A stretch of DNA of 64,000 nucleotides from Actinoplanes cyaneus (lineage in GTDB: Bacteria; Actinomycetota; Actinomycetes; Mycobacteriales; Micromonosporaceae): positions 112,961 through 176,960 of the forward strand of contig NZ_BOMH01000051.1 of NCBI RefSeq assembly GCF_016862095.1. Reading direction: 5' to 3'. Each line of letters starts with the position of its first letter. Position 1 is the stretch's first letter. The translations under genes were made by a program, and so were the position numbers. Shown one piece after another: positions 39,171 through 47,976 of the stretch. The notes under the pieces are model-generated. The model searched no databases and had not been told where the DNA came from. It saw nothing but the letters and a program-made list of their open reading frames with translations.

Positions 39171-40427
39171 TTACCGAGCGGTGGAAAGCGCCGCACCGGA
39201 GGAGACCGGATCCGGCAGTTCCCGGCGCCCCCGGAACGGGCCGAGCAGAATGATCAGACCGGTCGACGCATAGGTCACCGTCATCACGACCATCGCGACC
39301 CGGCTGCCGTACGCCGTGGCCAGCACCCCGCCGAGCACCGCCCCGGCCGGGATAGTGCCGTAGTTGACGAACTGCATCGCGGTCAGCACCCGCCCGAGCA
39401 GGCCGGACGGCACGTACGCCTGCCGGAAACTCCCCGCGATCACGTTGCCGGCCACGACGAACGCGGCGACCAGGGCGCTCCCGACGGCGAACGCGATCAG
39501 CCCCGCGCCCGGGGAGGTGAACGGCAGCAGTAGCGACGCGCACCCGCCCGCCGCCTTGACGGTCCGCAGCGCCCGGGCCGCGCCGAAACGCCGTACGAGA
39601 AAGGGCACGGCAGTTGCGGCGGCGACGCCGCCCAGACCCGAGGCGGAGAGCAACAGCCCCACCGTGCCGGTGCCGACGCCGACCTCGCGCACCAGGAAGA
39701 CGACGGTGATCGCACCGTACCCGTTGAGGGCGAGGTTGCTGATCGCGCCGTGCGTCATGAGGTTGCGCAGGTAACGGTCGCGCCCGAGCCAGCGCAGGCC
39801 GGCCCGGATCTCCCGGGTGATGCTCTGCCGGGCCGCGCGGGCGACCGGCCGCTCGGGGCGCCGGATCGCGGCCAGGCTCAGGAACGAGACCGCGAAGCTG
39901 GCCGCGTCGATGGCCAGGCCGGTGACCGCGCCGGCCGCCGCGGCCAGGGCGCCGCCCAGTGCCGGGCCGGCGATCTGCGCGGCCGAGTCGCTGCCGTTGG
40001 CCAGCGCGTTCGCCCGGATCAGCTGATCCGGGCCGAACATGGCGGGGAGGTAACCGGTGTACGCGATCTCGAAGAACACCGTCGCGACCCCGGTCAGCAG
40101 GGCGACGGCCAGCAGGTGGACGACGGTGAGCCGGCCGAGCCAGGCGGTCAGCGGGACGCTCGCGACCAGCACCGCGCTCACCGCGTCGCAGGCCAGCAGC
40201 ACCGGACGTTTCGCGAGCCGGTCCACCCAGGCGCCGGCGGGCAGCCCGATCAGCAGCCAGGGCAGCCACGCCGCGGCGGTGAGCAGGCTGACCGTGAGCG
40301 CGTCAGCGTGCAGCTCCTGCACGGCGATCAGCGGCGTGACCACGGCGGCGACCGCGCTGCCCACCCGGCTGACGGTCAGGCCACCCCAGAGCTTGCGGAA
40401 GTCGTTGTCCTCGAGGAGCGACGACAT
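39171..40427 (-). CDS. MFS transporter (probable drug exporter)
   Basis: A 418-residue major facilitator protein with about 12 helices, starting MSSLLEDNDFRKLWGGLTVS, typical of the enterobactin/macrolide exporter-like (MFS_3) group. The A-like loop reads GAWVDRLAKRPVLLACD. Its ATG overlaps the stop of the ArsR-type gene upstream (ATGA), so the regulator and transporter are translated together; such pairs usually give inducible efflux. The substrate is unknown. Confidence 0.88.
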   Translation of the reverse strand: MSSLLEDNDFRKLWGGLTVSRVGSAVAAVVTPLIAVQELHADALTVSLLTAAAWLPWLLIGLPAGAWVDRLAKRPVLLACDAVSAVLVASVPLTAWLGRLTVVHLLAVALLTGVATVFFEIAYTGYLPAMFGPDQLIRANALANGSDSAAQIAGPALGGALAAAAGAVTGLAIDAASFAVSFLSLAAIRRPERPVARAARQSITREIRAGLRWLGRDRYLRNLMTHGAISNLALNGYGAITVVFLVREVGVGTGTVGLLLSASGLGGVAAATAVPFLVRRFGAARALRTVKAAGGCASLLLPFTSPGAGLIAFAVGSALVAAFVVAGNVIAGSFRQAYVPSGLLGRVLTAMQFVNYGTIPAGAVLGGVLATAYGSRVAMVVMTVTYASTGLIILLGPFRGRRELPDPVSSGAALSTAR

Positions 40428-40963
40428 CACGGCCTCGCCGGGAATCCGCGGCCCAGCACGAAGACCGGCTCGCGATCCTCGCGCTCGGGCCTGCCCCGGT
40501 ACTTCGCGAACAGCGCGTTGATCTCCTCGCCCAGCTCGGCCAGCTCCTCGGGGGAGAGGCGCATCCAGGCGTCGGTGGCGAACGCGCTGGTGCCCCACGG
40601 CTCGTCGCGGGAGGCGGGACTGCCCACCCAGGATCGGATCAGGTCGAGCTGCCGCTGCAGGCCGATCGCGTCGGCGGCGTCGGCAGCCTCCGGCGTGAAG
40701 TCGGCCGGGTTCCACGAGATGCGGGGATCGGCCATCCGCCACCAGTGCTCCTTGCGGTTGCGGGCCAGCTCGGGCGCGGGCTCGATGAGCCCGGCCTCGG
40801 CGAGCACCCGCAGGTGGTGGCTCACGTTGGCGACCGCCTGCCCGGTGGCGCGGGCCAGCGCGCTGGGCATCGACGGGCCGTCGACGCGCAGCGCGTCGAG
40901 CAGTCGGCGGCGCAGGGGGTGGGCGACGGCTCGCAGCGCGGCCTCGTCCTTGATCTCAGCCAT
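40427..40963 (-). CDS. ArsR-type winged-helix regulator
   Basis: A 178-residue protein. The winged helix occupies about 8-80: ALRAVAHPLRRRLLDALRVD, SALARATGQAVANVSHHLRV (recognition helix) and LAEAGLIEPA. A longer C-terminal domain follows (about 95-170) without obvious metal-binding cysteines, so the effector is more likely organic. It is the first gene of an operon with the MFS exporter. A 24-bp near-perfect palindrome at 40984-41007 is its probable operator. Confidence 0.88.
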   Translation of the reverse strand: MAEIKDEAALRAVAHPLRRRLLDALRVDGPSMPSALARATGQAVANVSHHLRVLAEAGLIEPAPELARNRKEHWWRMADPRISWNPADFTPEAADAADAIGLQRQLDLIRSWVGSPASRDEPWGTSAFATDAWMRLSPEELAELGEEINALFAKYRGRPEREDREPVFVLGRGFPARP

Positions 40964-40983
40964 GCCCCGAGCCTGCCATGGTT

Positions 40984-41007
40984 AAGAGTTGTTGCGCAAC
41001 ACCTCTT
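40984..41007. promoter_or_regulatory. Candidate ArsR operator palindrome
   Basis: A 24-bp palindrome has the perfect core TGTTGCGCAACA (40990-41001) flanked by AAGAG and CTCTT; only one base pair breaks symmetry. It lies 21 bases upstream of the ArsR-type start. Self-repression through this site is the simplest reading. Confidence 0.7.
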
Positions 41008-41110
41008 TACTATATGCCGGAGCGGCTTATCACGAGCACAGACACCTGACAGGGCTCGCACAAGCCTCGATGTTTCGCTGTTCAGCACCATCTCAGGAAG
41101 GCGGCACACC

Positions 41111-42055
41111 GTGACGGAGCAGGAACGGGACAACGCGGCATACGTGCGTGAGGTCCACGACAAGGGCCTGGCGTTCGACCTCGGCACGATGAACCGGCGG
41201 CGGATGCTGACGCTGATCGGCGGTGCCGGAGCGGCCGCCGTGGTCACCGGCACGCTGATCGGCACGGCCGGACCGGCCGCCGCGGCGGAACTGGCGGAGA
41301 TCGAGACCGAGACCGCGGGGCCGTACCCGGCGGACGGCTCCAACGGCGTCGACGTGCGCACCGAGTCTGGCATCGTGCGCAGCGACATCCGGTCGTCGTT
41401 CGGCACGTCGGCGACCGTGGCCGACGGCGTCCCGCTGGAGTTCTCGATCACCGTGGTGGACCTCGCGGGCGCGCCGGTCGCCGGGGCGGCGGTCTACGCC
41501 TGGCACTGCGACCGGGACGGGAACTACTCCCTCTACTCCACCGGGATCACCGGCGAGAACTACCTGCGCGGCATCCAGGAGACCGGCACGACCGGCACGG
41601 CCACCTTCACCAGCATCTTCCCGGCCTGTTACTCGGGGCGCTGGCCGCACATCCACTTCGAGGTCTACTCGTCGCTCGCGAACGCGACCAGCGGGGACGG
41701 CCCGATCGTGAAGACCTCACAGATCGCGATCCCGGAGGACATCGCCGACCTGGTGTACGCGACCGACGGCTACAGCAAGAGCGTCACGAACCTGAGCCAG
41801 GTCAGCCTGGCCACCGACAACGTGTTCGGGGACGACTCGGCGGCCCGGGAACTGGCGACCGTCACCGGGAGCGTCGCGGCCGGCTTCACGGCGTCGCTGA
41901 CCGCCGCCGTCGACCCGGCCGGGACCGAGCAGAGCGGTGGTGGCGGCACGCCGCCGGCCGGAGGGCCGCCTGTCGCGCCGAGCGCGACCGCGACGGCAAC
42001 CGCGGCCACCACCGAGCAGAAGACCCGGCACTGGTGGAACCCGTTCAGCTGGTGA
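41111..42055 (+). CDS. Exported intradiol ring-cleavage dioxygenase-like protein
   Basis: A 314-residue protein with an internal Tat-like signal (TMNRRRMLTLIGGAGAAAVV, about residues 25-45). The dioxygenase domain keeps all four ferric-iron ligands of the family: Tyr139 (DGNYSLYS), Tyr174 (PACYSGR), His180 and His182 (WPHIHFE). Such enzymes open catechol-type rings between the hydroxyls; an exported form could act on lignin-derived or plant phenolics. After the domain comes a Thr/Ala/Pro linker and a terminal HWWNPFSW motif of unknown use. GTG 41111 follows AGGAAGG. Confidence 0.85.
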   Translation: MTEQERDNAAYVREVHDKGLAFDLGTMNRRRMLTLIGGAGAAAVVTGTLIGTAGPAAAAELAEIETETAGPYPADGSNGVDVRTESGIVRSDIRSSFGTSATVADGVPLEFSITVVDLAGAPVAGAAVYAWHCDRDGNYSLYSTGITGENYLRGIQETGTTGTATFTSIFPACYSGRWPHIHFEVYSSLANATSGDGPIVKTSQIAIPEDIADLVYATDGYSKSVTNLSQVSLATDNVFGDDSAARELATVTGSVAAGFTASLTAAVDPAGTEQSGGGGTPPAGGPPVAPSATATATAATTEQKTRHWWNPFSW

Positions 42056-42065
42056 CGGTGCGGAA

Positions 42066-42107
42066 ACCGGGACGCGGGCCGGCCCCCACGCGAACCCGCG
42101 TCCCGGT
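42066..42107. terminator. Bidirectional terminator hairpin
   Basis: ACCGGGACGCGGG (42066-42078) and its exact reverse complement (42095-42107) form a 13-bp stem with a 16-base loop. It lies 11 bases after the dioxygenase stop and 9 bases from the stop of the convergent small gene, and can serve both. Confidence 0.75.
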
Positions 42108-42115
42108 CCCTCCAC

Positions 42116-42364
42116 TCAGACCTCGGCAGTGAGCTCGAAGACCTGCGTGGTGGGGTGGCCGGCGCGCTCGTGCACGCGCATCACGGCCTCCTTGCTCGGG
42201 CCGGTGCTGAGGCAGAAGACCTTGCCGGCCTCCGGGTCGAGCCAGGCGCGCTCGAAGTGCACCCCCTCCTCGCCCTCGATCTTGAGATCCGCCTCGTGCG
42301 CCGCGTTCAGCTGCTCCGCGGTGACGCCGACGAATCCGTCGTGGACGTCCATGAACTTGGCCAT
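42116..42364 (-). CDS. SCO4226-like nickel-binding family (DUF4242) protein
   Basis: An 82-residue ferredoxin-fold protein: MAKFMDVHDGFVGVTAEQLN, AHEADLKIEGEEGVHFERAW, EAGKVFCLSTGPSKEAVMRV and HERAGHPTTQVFELT. The family includes S. coelicolor SCO4226, described as nickel-binding with such His/Glu/Cys residues. Divergent from the LAL regulator across 117 bases, so it may be that regulator's target. Confidence 0.85.
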   Translation of the reverse strand: MAKFMDVHDGFVGVTAEQLNAAHEADLKIEGEEGVHFERAWLDPEAGKVFCLSTGPSKEAVMRVHERAGHPTTQVFELTAEV

Positions 42365-42481
42365 CGCATTTCCCCTCGATGTGCGGCGTGGTGCCTGACC
42401 AGTACAGCGTGCGGCGGACGGCGCCGTCGGACATCGGTCATAACACCTAGGAAGGCGGGGTCCGGCTCCTAAAGTTCCGCT

Positions 42482-45220
42482 GTGACTCTCAGCAGTCCCG
42501 TCCTGATCGGACGCCACGACCTGCTCGACCTCGCCGACCGGCGACTGACCGAAGCCGCCCAGTGCCGCGGCGAGTTGCTGCTCCTCGCCGGTGAGGCCGG
42601 CATCGGCAAGACCCGCCTGCTCCGGGAGATCACCCGGCGGGCCACCGGGGCGGGCTTCGCGGTGATCGCCGCGGCCACCGCGCCCGGTGCCGCCGAAGTG
42701 GCCGCCGGTCTGCTCACCGACCTCGGCGCCGGCCTGCGGCGGGACCCGGCGACCGCGGGGACCGGCGAGCGGATCATGGAGCGGCTGCGCGAGGGGGCGG
42801 AGGGCGACCCGGACCGGCACCGGCGGCTGCTCGTCGCCGACCTGACCGAGATGATCGAGCGGGTCGCCGCGTGCCCGCGTCCGATGCTGATCACCCTGGA
42901 GGATCTGCACTGGGCCGACGACCTGACCCTGGACGTGCTCGCCCGCCTGGCGCTGCGGGCCCACACGCTGCCGATCCTGCTGATCGGGACGTTCCGCAGC
43001 GACGAGCTGTACCCGCGGGTGCCGATGCGGATGTGGCGCACCCGCCTGCTCACCCAGCGCAACGCCGAGGAGATCCGGCTGCCGCGGCTGGGACGCGAGG
43101 ACACCGCGGCGCTCGCGGCGGCGATCACCGGCGCGGTCCCGGCGCGGATCTCCGCGGTGTTCGACCGCAGCGACGGGATCCCGCTGCACGTCGAGGAGTT
43201 CCTGGCCGCGCCCGACGGGGTGCCGGACACCCTGGCGGACGCCGTGCTGCTGCGCGCCGAGCAGCTCGGCCCACAGGCCCGGGAACTGGCCGGGGCCGCC
43301 TCGGTGCTCGGGCGCTCGTTCGACCTGGACCTGCTGGTGGCGATCACCGGACTCGCCCCGGCGATGATCGACGCGGCGCTGCGTGAGCTCGGCGAACGGT
43401 TCTTCCTGCAGCCTCGCGGGGACGGCCTGGCCTACGACTTCCGGCACGCGCTGATCCGGGACGCGCTCTACACCGACCTCGATCCGCTGCGGCGTCGTGA
43501 GCTGCACGGCAAGGCTGCCGAGGCGGCCGCGGCGGCCGGGTTCGCGGCCGCGTTCGTCAGCGATCAGTTCGAGCGGGCACAACGACCGCGAGAGGCTTTC
43601 CCGTACGCCGTGAGCGCGGCCGCCGAAGCCGTCGCGCTCTCCGCGCACCAGGAGGCGGCCGACCTCTACCGGCGGGCGCTGCGCACCGCGGAACCCGGGA
43701 CCGACCGGGCGCCGCTGCTGGCCGCGTTCGCCGCGGAACTCGCCGCGATCGACGACAACGCCGGCGCCGACCGGGCGTACTCGCAGGCCCACGACCTGCT
43801 CCTCGCGGCCGGGGACCCGGATGCGGCGGCGGCGCTGCTGCCGGGGTGGGTCGCGGTGCGGCATCTGCTCGGCGACCGGCTCGAGCAGCGGGTCGCCGCC
43901 CTCCGCGCCGGGATCCCGCTCGCCACCGGCGTGACACTCGCCAGTCTGCATGCCGCGCTGGCGGCGGCGTACATGCTGGACCGGCGGCTCGCCGAGGCGC
44001 TGGCGGACGGATCCGAGGCCCGGCGGCTCTACGGCGAGACCCCGGACCTGGACCTGGACGCCACGGTCGGGTCCGTGCTGCTCTTCCTGGGACGGCTCGA
44101 CGAGGGCGGTGAGCTGCTGGAAGACGTGATCGCGCGGGCCACGGCGGCGAACCTCGAACGGCAGGCGGCCCGGGCGTACCGGATGCTCGGCTCGTCGATG
44201 TCGGTGCTCGTCGAATACGAGCGGGCGCACCGCTGGCTGACCGCCGGCATCGCCTACGCCGAGCGGGTCGAGCGCTTCAACGACCGGCACTACATGGCCG
44301 CGCACCTCGCGCACGTCAGCTGGGCGACCGGGGACTTCGCCGGGGCGTCCGCACAGGCGCGGGCCGCGCTCGCCGACGGGCGGGGCGGGATCACGACCCG
44401 GATCACGGCATTGCACGTACTGGGATATGCGGCCCTCGTCAGTGACCCGGAAGCGGCGAGAGCCGCCCTGACCGAGGCCGCCGAGCTCGGCGGAGCCATG
44501 CGTGAGCTGCAGCGCGTCTCGCCGGCCTGGTGGGGTCTCGCCGAGCTGGCGCTGCTCGCCGGGGACGCCGGCGCGGCGATCACCTGGTGCGAGAAGGGCT
44601 GGGCGGCGTCGGCCGAGATCAAGGACGCTTCCTACCTTTTCCCGTACGTCGTGACGGGCGCCCGTGCGTACCTCGCCGGCAGCGGGCCCACGCGGGCGCG
44701 GGAATGGGTGACCCGGGTGTCGGAGCTGCTCCGGGAGCGGGCGATCCCGGGCACGCTGGGCGCCATCGACCACGCCTGGGGGATCATCCACCTCGCCGAG
44801 GGGCAGACCGGCAGAGCGCGCCCGCTGCTGGCCGCGGCGGCGTCGTTCTGGACCGGGCGGCGGCGCTTCTGGGAGGGCACCGCGGTGCTGCTCGACCAGG
44901 CGCGATGTGCCCACCGGTCGCGCCGGCCCGGGGAAGCGGCGGGATTCGTGGCGGCGGCCCGGGACGCCTTCGGGGCGCTGCCCGCGGCGTGGCTCGCCGG
45001 GACACCGTCGGCCCGGGCGGACTCCTCACCGCTCACGGCGCGGGAACTCGAGGTGGCCCGGCTCGTCGCGTCCGGGCGGACCGATCGGGAGATCGCGGGA
45101 ACGCTGGTGATCTCGCCGCGGACGGTGGCGGCGCACGTGGAACACATCCGGACCAAGCTGGGGGTGGGGCGGCGTACGCAGATCGCCGGGTGGCTCGCAA
45201 CGGTTGAGCCTTCGAGCTAA
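42482..45220 (+). CDS. LAL-type LuxR family transcriptional regulator with AAA/NACHT-like ATPase
   Basis: A 912-residue regulator. GTG 42482 gives a short N-terminus, then Walker A GEAGIGKT (37-44) and a Walker B-like LITLEDLHWADD (about 140). A long TPR-like helical region (about 370-830) precedes the C-terminal LuxR helix-turn-helix (about 850-905): LTARELEVARLVASGRTDRE and VAAHVEHIRTKLGVGRR. Length and layout match the MalT/LAL group. Its own neighbours, the SCO4226-like gene and perhaps the dioxygenase, are possible targets. Confidence 0.92.
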   Translation: MTLSSPVLIGRHDLLDLADRRLTEAAQCRGELLLLAGEAGIGKTRLLREITRRATGAGFAVIAAATAPGAAEVAAGLLTDLGAGLRRDPATAGTGERIMERLREGAEGDPDRHRRLLVADLTEMIERVAACPRPMLITLEDLHWADDLTLDVLARLALRAHTLPILLIGTFRSDELYPRVPMRMWRTRLLTQRNAEEIRLPRLGREDTAALAAAITGAVPARISAVFDRSDGIPLHVEEFLAAPDGVPDTLADAVLLRAEQLGPQARELAGAASVLGRSFDLDLLVAITGLAPAMIDAALRELGERFFLQPRGDGLAYDFRHALIRDALYTDLDPLRRRELHGKAAEAAAAAGFAAAFVSDQFERAQRPREAFPYAVSAAAEAVALSAHQEAADLYRRALRTAEPGTDRAPLLAAFAAELAAIDDNAGADRAYSQAHDLLLAAGDPDAAAALLPGWVAVRHLLGDRLEQRVAALRAGIPLATGVTLASLHAALAAAYMLDRRLAEALADGSEARRLYGETPDLDLDATVGSVLLFLGRLDEGGELLEDVIARATAANLERQAARAYRMLGSSMSVLVEYERAHRWLTAGIAYAERVERFNDRHYMAAHLAHVSWATGDFAGASAQARAALADGRGGITTRITALHVLGYAALVSDPEAARAALTEAAELGGAMRELQRVSPAWWGLAELALLAGDAGAAITWCEKGWAASAEIKDASYLFPYVVTGARAYLAGSGPTRAREWVTRVSELLRERAIPGTLGAIDHAWGIIHLAEGQTGRARPLLAAAASFWTGRRRFWEGTAVLLDQARCAHRSRRPGEAAGFVAAARDAFGALPAAWLAGTPSARADSSPLTARELEVARLVASGRTDREIAGTLVISPRTVAAHVEHIRTKLGVGRRTQIAGWLATVEPSS

Positions 45221-45283
45221 TTCCATCGTGGTAAGTCAAAAGGGCCATAGCTCACGGTCTATCCGGCTCGGCACAATCTGCGC

Positions 45284-46066
45284 ATGAGTGCACCGGGGAA
45301 CTCCGTCGTCCTGCTCGTCCTGCTCAGCCTCTTCCTGAGCTGTGCCGGGTACGCGCTGGGGCGGCTGCACGAGCGGCGGATGAGCGGGGAGGAGCGGGAA
45401 GAGGCGTACCGCGACGGCTACGACCATGCCGCCCGCAGCGTGTTCAGCCTCGCCGCCCGGGTGGCCGGGCCACGGCGGCGGGCGGCCGTGCGGGCCTCGG
45501 CCGTGGTCGGCGAGTCCCCGGCGGTGACCGGTGAGGGTGAACCCCGAACGGGTGAAGCCGCGTCCGCTCCCGCTCCGAACGTGGCGGCGCCCGAACCCGA
45601 GCCGGAGAGCGTCAGCGTCGCCCCGGTGCCGCCGCCCGTCGGATTCCCGGCGCCGGCGCCGCACGTGGTGCCCGGGCTGCCGGCGCCCGCGGCGCAGGGT
45701 GGGGTGCACTATTCGTCGCTGCCGGATCCGTACTGGTCGGGCGAGACCGAGCCGATCGCCGCCCCGGCGCCGCCCGCTGTTCCCGAGCCGTGCGCTGTTG
45801 CCGAGCCGCGCGCTGTTGCGGAGCCCCGCGCTGTTCCCGAGCCGCGGGCTGTTGCGGAGCCGTGCGCTGTTGCCGAGCCACCCGCTGGTCCGGCGCCCCG
45901 GCCGCGGCATTCGGCGGAACCGGAGAGCGCGGGGCGGCACACCGTGCCCGACGAGCTCGTGCGGGCCGCGACCTACAAGCTCGCCCCGGATCGGGTGGCG
46001 CGGGCGAAGGTGCTGCCGCCCAGCGACCCGGCCGATCCCCCGGTGCCGCGGCCGCGCGGCCAGTGA
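45284..46066 (+). CDS. Ala/Pro-rich single-pass membrane protein with hexapeptide repeats
   Basis: A 260-residue protein with one N-terminal helix (VVLLVLLSLFLSCAGYALG), a basic and acidic cytoplasmic-type stretch (HERRMSGEEREEAYRDGYDH) and then a long Ala/Pro/Glu-rich disordered region. Six consecutive E-P-x-A-V-[AP] units occupy about residues 168-203. No domain is recognised. The Pro-rich part could span the wall or act as a flexible scaffold. Codon use matches its neighbours. Confidence 0.7.
   Translation: MSAPGNSVVLLVLLSLFLSCAGYALGRLHERRMSGEEREEAYRDGYDHAARSVFSLAARVAGPRRRAAVRASAVVGESPAVTGEGEPRTGEAASAPAPNVAAPEPEPESVSVAPVPPPVGFPAPAPHVVPGLPAPAAQGGVHYSSLPDPYWSGETEPIAAPAPPAVPEPCAVAEPRAVAEPRAVPEPRAVAEPCAVAEPPAGPAPRPRHSAEPESAGRHTVPDELVRAATYKLAPDRVARAKVLPPSDPADPPVPRPRGQ
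45785..45892 (+). repeat. Six 18-bp in-frame repeats
   Basis: Units start at 45785, 45803, 45821, 45839, 45857 and 45875 and follow GAGCCGNNNGCTGTTGCN. The first and fifth are identical. They encode the hexapeptide array of the membrane protein and are a candidate length-variable locus. Confidence 0.85.
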
Positions 46067-46121
46067 AGGCAGGCGTGGCCGATGCCCGGGTGGTCCGCCC
46101 ACCTGTCGTGGCCGGTCTGAC

Positions 46122-46706
46122 TCAGGGCTGCCGGCCCAGTCGCAGGAGAACTTCCGCCAGTGGGCCGGCGCCCGGCGGGACCGCACGGGCCGGGGCGAAG
46201 GCCGCGCCCGGACTCAGCCGTGCCTCCCCGTCGGGGACCGCGCGGGCGATCGGGAGAGCGGCGGCCAGCACATCGTCGGGGAGGTCGAACGGGAGCGACA
46301 GCGTCGTGGCGACGTCCCAGCCGTGCACCACGTAATCGACCAGGTGGAAGGAGAGCGCCAGCCGGCCGGGGAACGTGCGGTCCGCGCTCAGCTCCGGCAG
46401 CTGGACTTCTCGGGCGAGAGCGCCGGGCGCGGCGAACGCCTCCACGACGGTGGCCGCGGCTTCGGCGTACTCCTCCCGGAAGTCGTCTCCGGGACGAACC
46501 GGCTCCCAGACGGCCGGGTCGCGGCCGTGACCGTGCACCGCGGCGGCGAACCCCCGGTGCTGGGCGGTCATGTGCGCGAGCAGGTCGCCGAGGTCCCAGC
46601 CGGCGCACGGGGTCGGGCGGGTCAGGTCGGCGACGGTGGCCTGGTCGACGAGTCCGACCGTGGCACGGACCGCGGCCGCGTGGACGTTCCCAGAAATAGT
46701 ATGCAT
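46122..46706 (-). CDS. TIGR03086-like metal-binding protein, mycothiol-dependent DinB-fold type
   Basis: A 194-residue four-helix protein related to the mycothiol-dependent maleylpyruvate isomerase N-terminal domain. It begins with helices then PTPCAGWDLGDLLAHMTAQH, where the W-x2-x2-LL-x-H-x3-x2-H histidines match the metal site, and a third candidate ligand occurs in HLVDYVVHGWD. Such proteins link to mycothiol chemistry, but the substrate is unknown. Divergent from the MarR gene. Confidence 0.83.
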   Translation of the reverse strand: MHTISGNVHAAAVRATVGLVDQATVADLTRPTPCAGWDLGDLLAHMTAQHRGFAAAVHGHGRDPAVWEPVRPGDDFREEYAEAAATVVEAFAAPGALAREVQLPELSADRTFPGRLALSFHLVDYVVHGWDVATTLSLPFDLPDDVLAAALPIARAVPDGEARLSPGAAFAPARAVPPGAGPLAEVLLRLGRQP

Positions 46707-46708
46707 AC
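46699..46708. promoter_or_regulatory. Palindrome at the start of the DinB-fold gene, candidate MarR site
   Basis: GTATGCATAC is a perfect 10-bp palindrome that includes the start codon of the leftward gene. The following 30 bases are AT-rich with further ATCAT/ATGAT symmetry (about 46712-46734). This lies in the 61-base divergent gap with marR, where a MarR dimer would be expected to bind. Confidence 0.45.
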
Positions 46709-46767
46709 GCTTATCATGGGCTCATGTATATGATTGGTCAAGGGTGCGGGCATGACAGGCTGCTCGG

Positions 46768-47175
46768 ATGGCTAGGGATGATCTCGGCGCGCTGGCGGCC
46801 CGGCTCGGGCGGCGGCTGATCGCCATGGAGCAGCCGATTCTGGCTCGGCACGGGGTGTCGATGTGGGCCTATGTCGTGCTGAACGGCCTCGCCGGCGGTG
46901 AGGTGCGGACCCAGGCGGCGCTCGCCACGAGCATCGGGGCCGACAAGACGCGACTCATTCCGGTCCTCGACGACCTGCAGGACCGTGGGCTGATCACCCG
47001 CGAGCCGGATCCCGGCGACCGGCGGGCGCGCCTGCTCGGGCTGACCGGCAGCGGTCGCGAGCTGCACCGGGCCGTGCAGGCGGAGATCCGGGACGCCGAG
47101 GACCGGCTGATGGCGGAGTTGCCCGCGAGCGACCGGGACGCCTTCCTCCGGACGCTGTCAGCGCTGGCCGGCTGA
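46768..47175 (+). CDS. MarR family transcriptional regulator
   Basis: A 135-residue winged-helix regulator: VLNGLAGGEVRTQAALATSI, then GADKTRLIPVLDDLQDRGLI (recognition helix) and the wing REPDPGDRRARLLGLT with the conserved D-x-R-R. It is divergent from the mycothiol-type gene, which it probably controls. Its last 18 bases overlap the end of the convergent RNase H gene. Confidence 0.9.
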   Translation: MARDDLGALAARLGRRLIAMEQPILARHGVSMWAYVVLNGLAGGEVRTQAALATSIGADKTRLIPVLDDLQDRGLITREPDPGDRRARLLGLTGSGRELHRAVQAEIRDAEDRLMAELPASDRDAFLRTLSALAG

Positions 47176-47631
47176 CTGGGCGACCGCTTCCTGGAGTCCC
47201 CGGGCGGCCAGCCGGTCGGCGCGCTCGTTCTCCGGGTGGCCGGCGTGACCCTTCACCCAGTGCCACCGGACCTCGTGCCGGCGGACAGCCTCGTCGAGAC
47301 GCTGCCAGAGGTCCACGTTCTTGACCGGCTGGCGGCCCGAGGTCTGCCAGCCGTTGGCGCGCCAGCGCGGGATCCACTTCGTGATCCCGTCCCGCACATA
47401 GACGCTGTCGGTGTAGATGTCGACGACCAGCGGCGCCCGCTTCAGCGTCTCCAGGGCCCGGATCGGCGCCATCAGCTCCATCCGGTTGTTCGTCGTCGAC
47501 GTGGCCTCGCCGCCGCACAGATCCTTCTCCGAGCTGCCCCAGCGCAGGACCGCGCCCCAGCCGCCGGGACCGGGATTCGGCGCACAGGCCCCGTCGGTGT
47601 AGATCTCGACGACGCGGCTCTGCTCACCCAT
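47158..47631 (-). CDS. rnhA: Ribonuclease HI
   Basis: A 157-residue enzyme that cuts RNA in RNA:DNA hybrids. All catalytic residues are visible: Asp13 (YTDGAC), Glu52 (NNRMEL), Asp75 (YTDSVY), His129 (KGHAGH) and Asp139 (NERADRL). The basic-protrusion region WIPRWRANGWQTSGRQPVKN is present, as in the E. coli enzyme. ATG 47631 is the natural start; the frame stays open upstream only as low-complexity sequence. It converges on marR with an 18-base overlap. Confidence 0.95.
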   Translation of the reverse strand: MGEQSRVVEIYTDGACAPNPGPGGWGAVLRWGSSEKDLCGGEATSTTNNRMELMAPIRALETLKRAPLVVDIYTDSVYVRDGITKWIPRWRANGWQTSGRQPVKNVDLWQRLDEAVRRHEVRWHWVKGHAGHPENERADRLAARGLQEAVAQSAGQR

Positions 47632-47976
47632 GCCGCGAACCCTACCGAAAGCGCCACCCCGCACAGCACCCGCAACCGCCTGCCCGACGACCGCCCGCGC
47701 CTGCCCGCGCCCGACGCGCCCGGGCCCGCGCCCGCGCACCCGACGCGCATGTCCGCGCCGCGTGTCCGCGCGCGACGCGCTCACCCGTACGGCAAGCGTG
47801 ATCGCCTCCCTCACGGGCGCAGCCGCCCGAATACACCACCGGCGCGACCACGCACGCACCACCAGCCGGAACCCGGCGCGGCCCGGAGTGAGGGAGACCA
47901 TCCACGGACCGCCCGGGGCGGGCCCCGCCCGGGACAGCCGTATCGTGGCCGGAGGCGGATCGAATGGGCGGAGCTC
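47632..47976. other. 345-bp GC-extreme intergenic region
   Basis: The divergent region between RNase HI and the first ABC operon. Bases about 47690-47790 are almost only G and C with repeated CCCGCGCCCG and GACGCGC units. No ORF here looks coding, and no RNA or operator motif is recognised. It presumably holds promoters for both sides. Confidence 0.4.

Noticed and set aside
47632..47976. N-terminal extension of the ABC ATPase running antisense through RNase HI
   Set aside because: The frame is open by composition, but the peptide is Arg/Pro/Ala low complexity and the ATPase fold starts right after ATG 47977.
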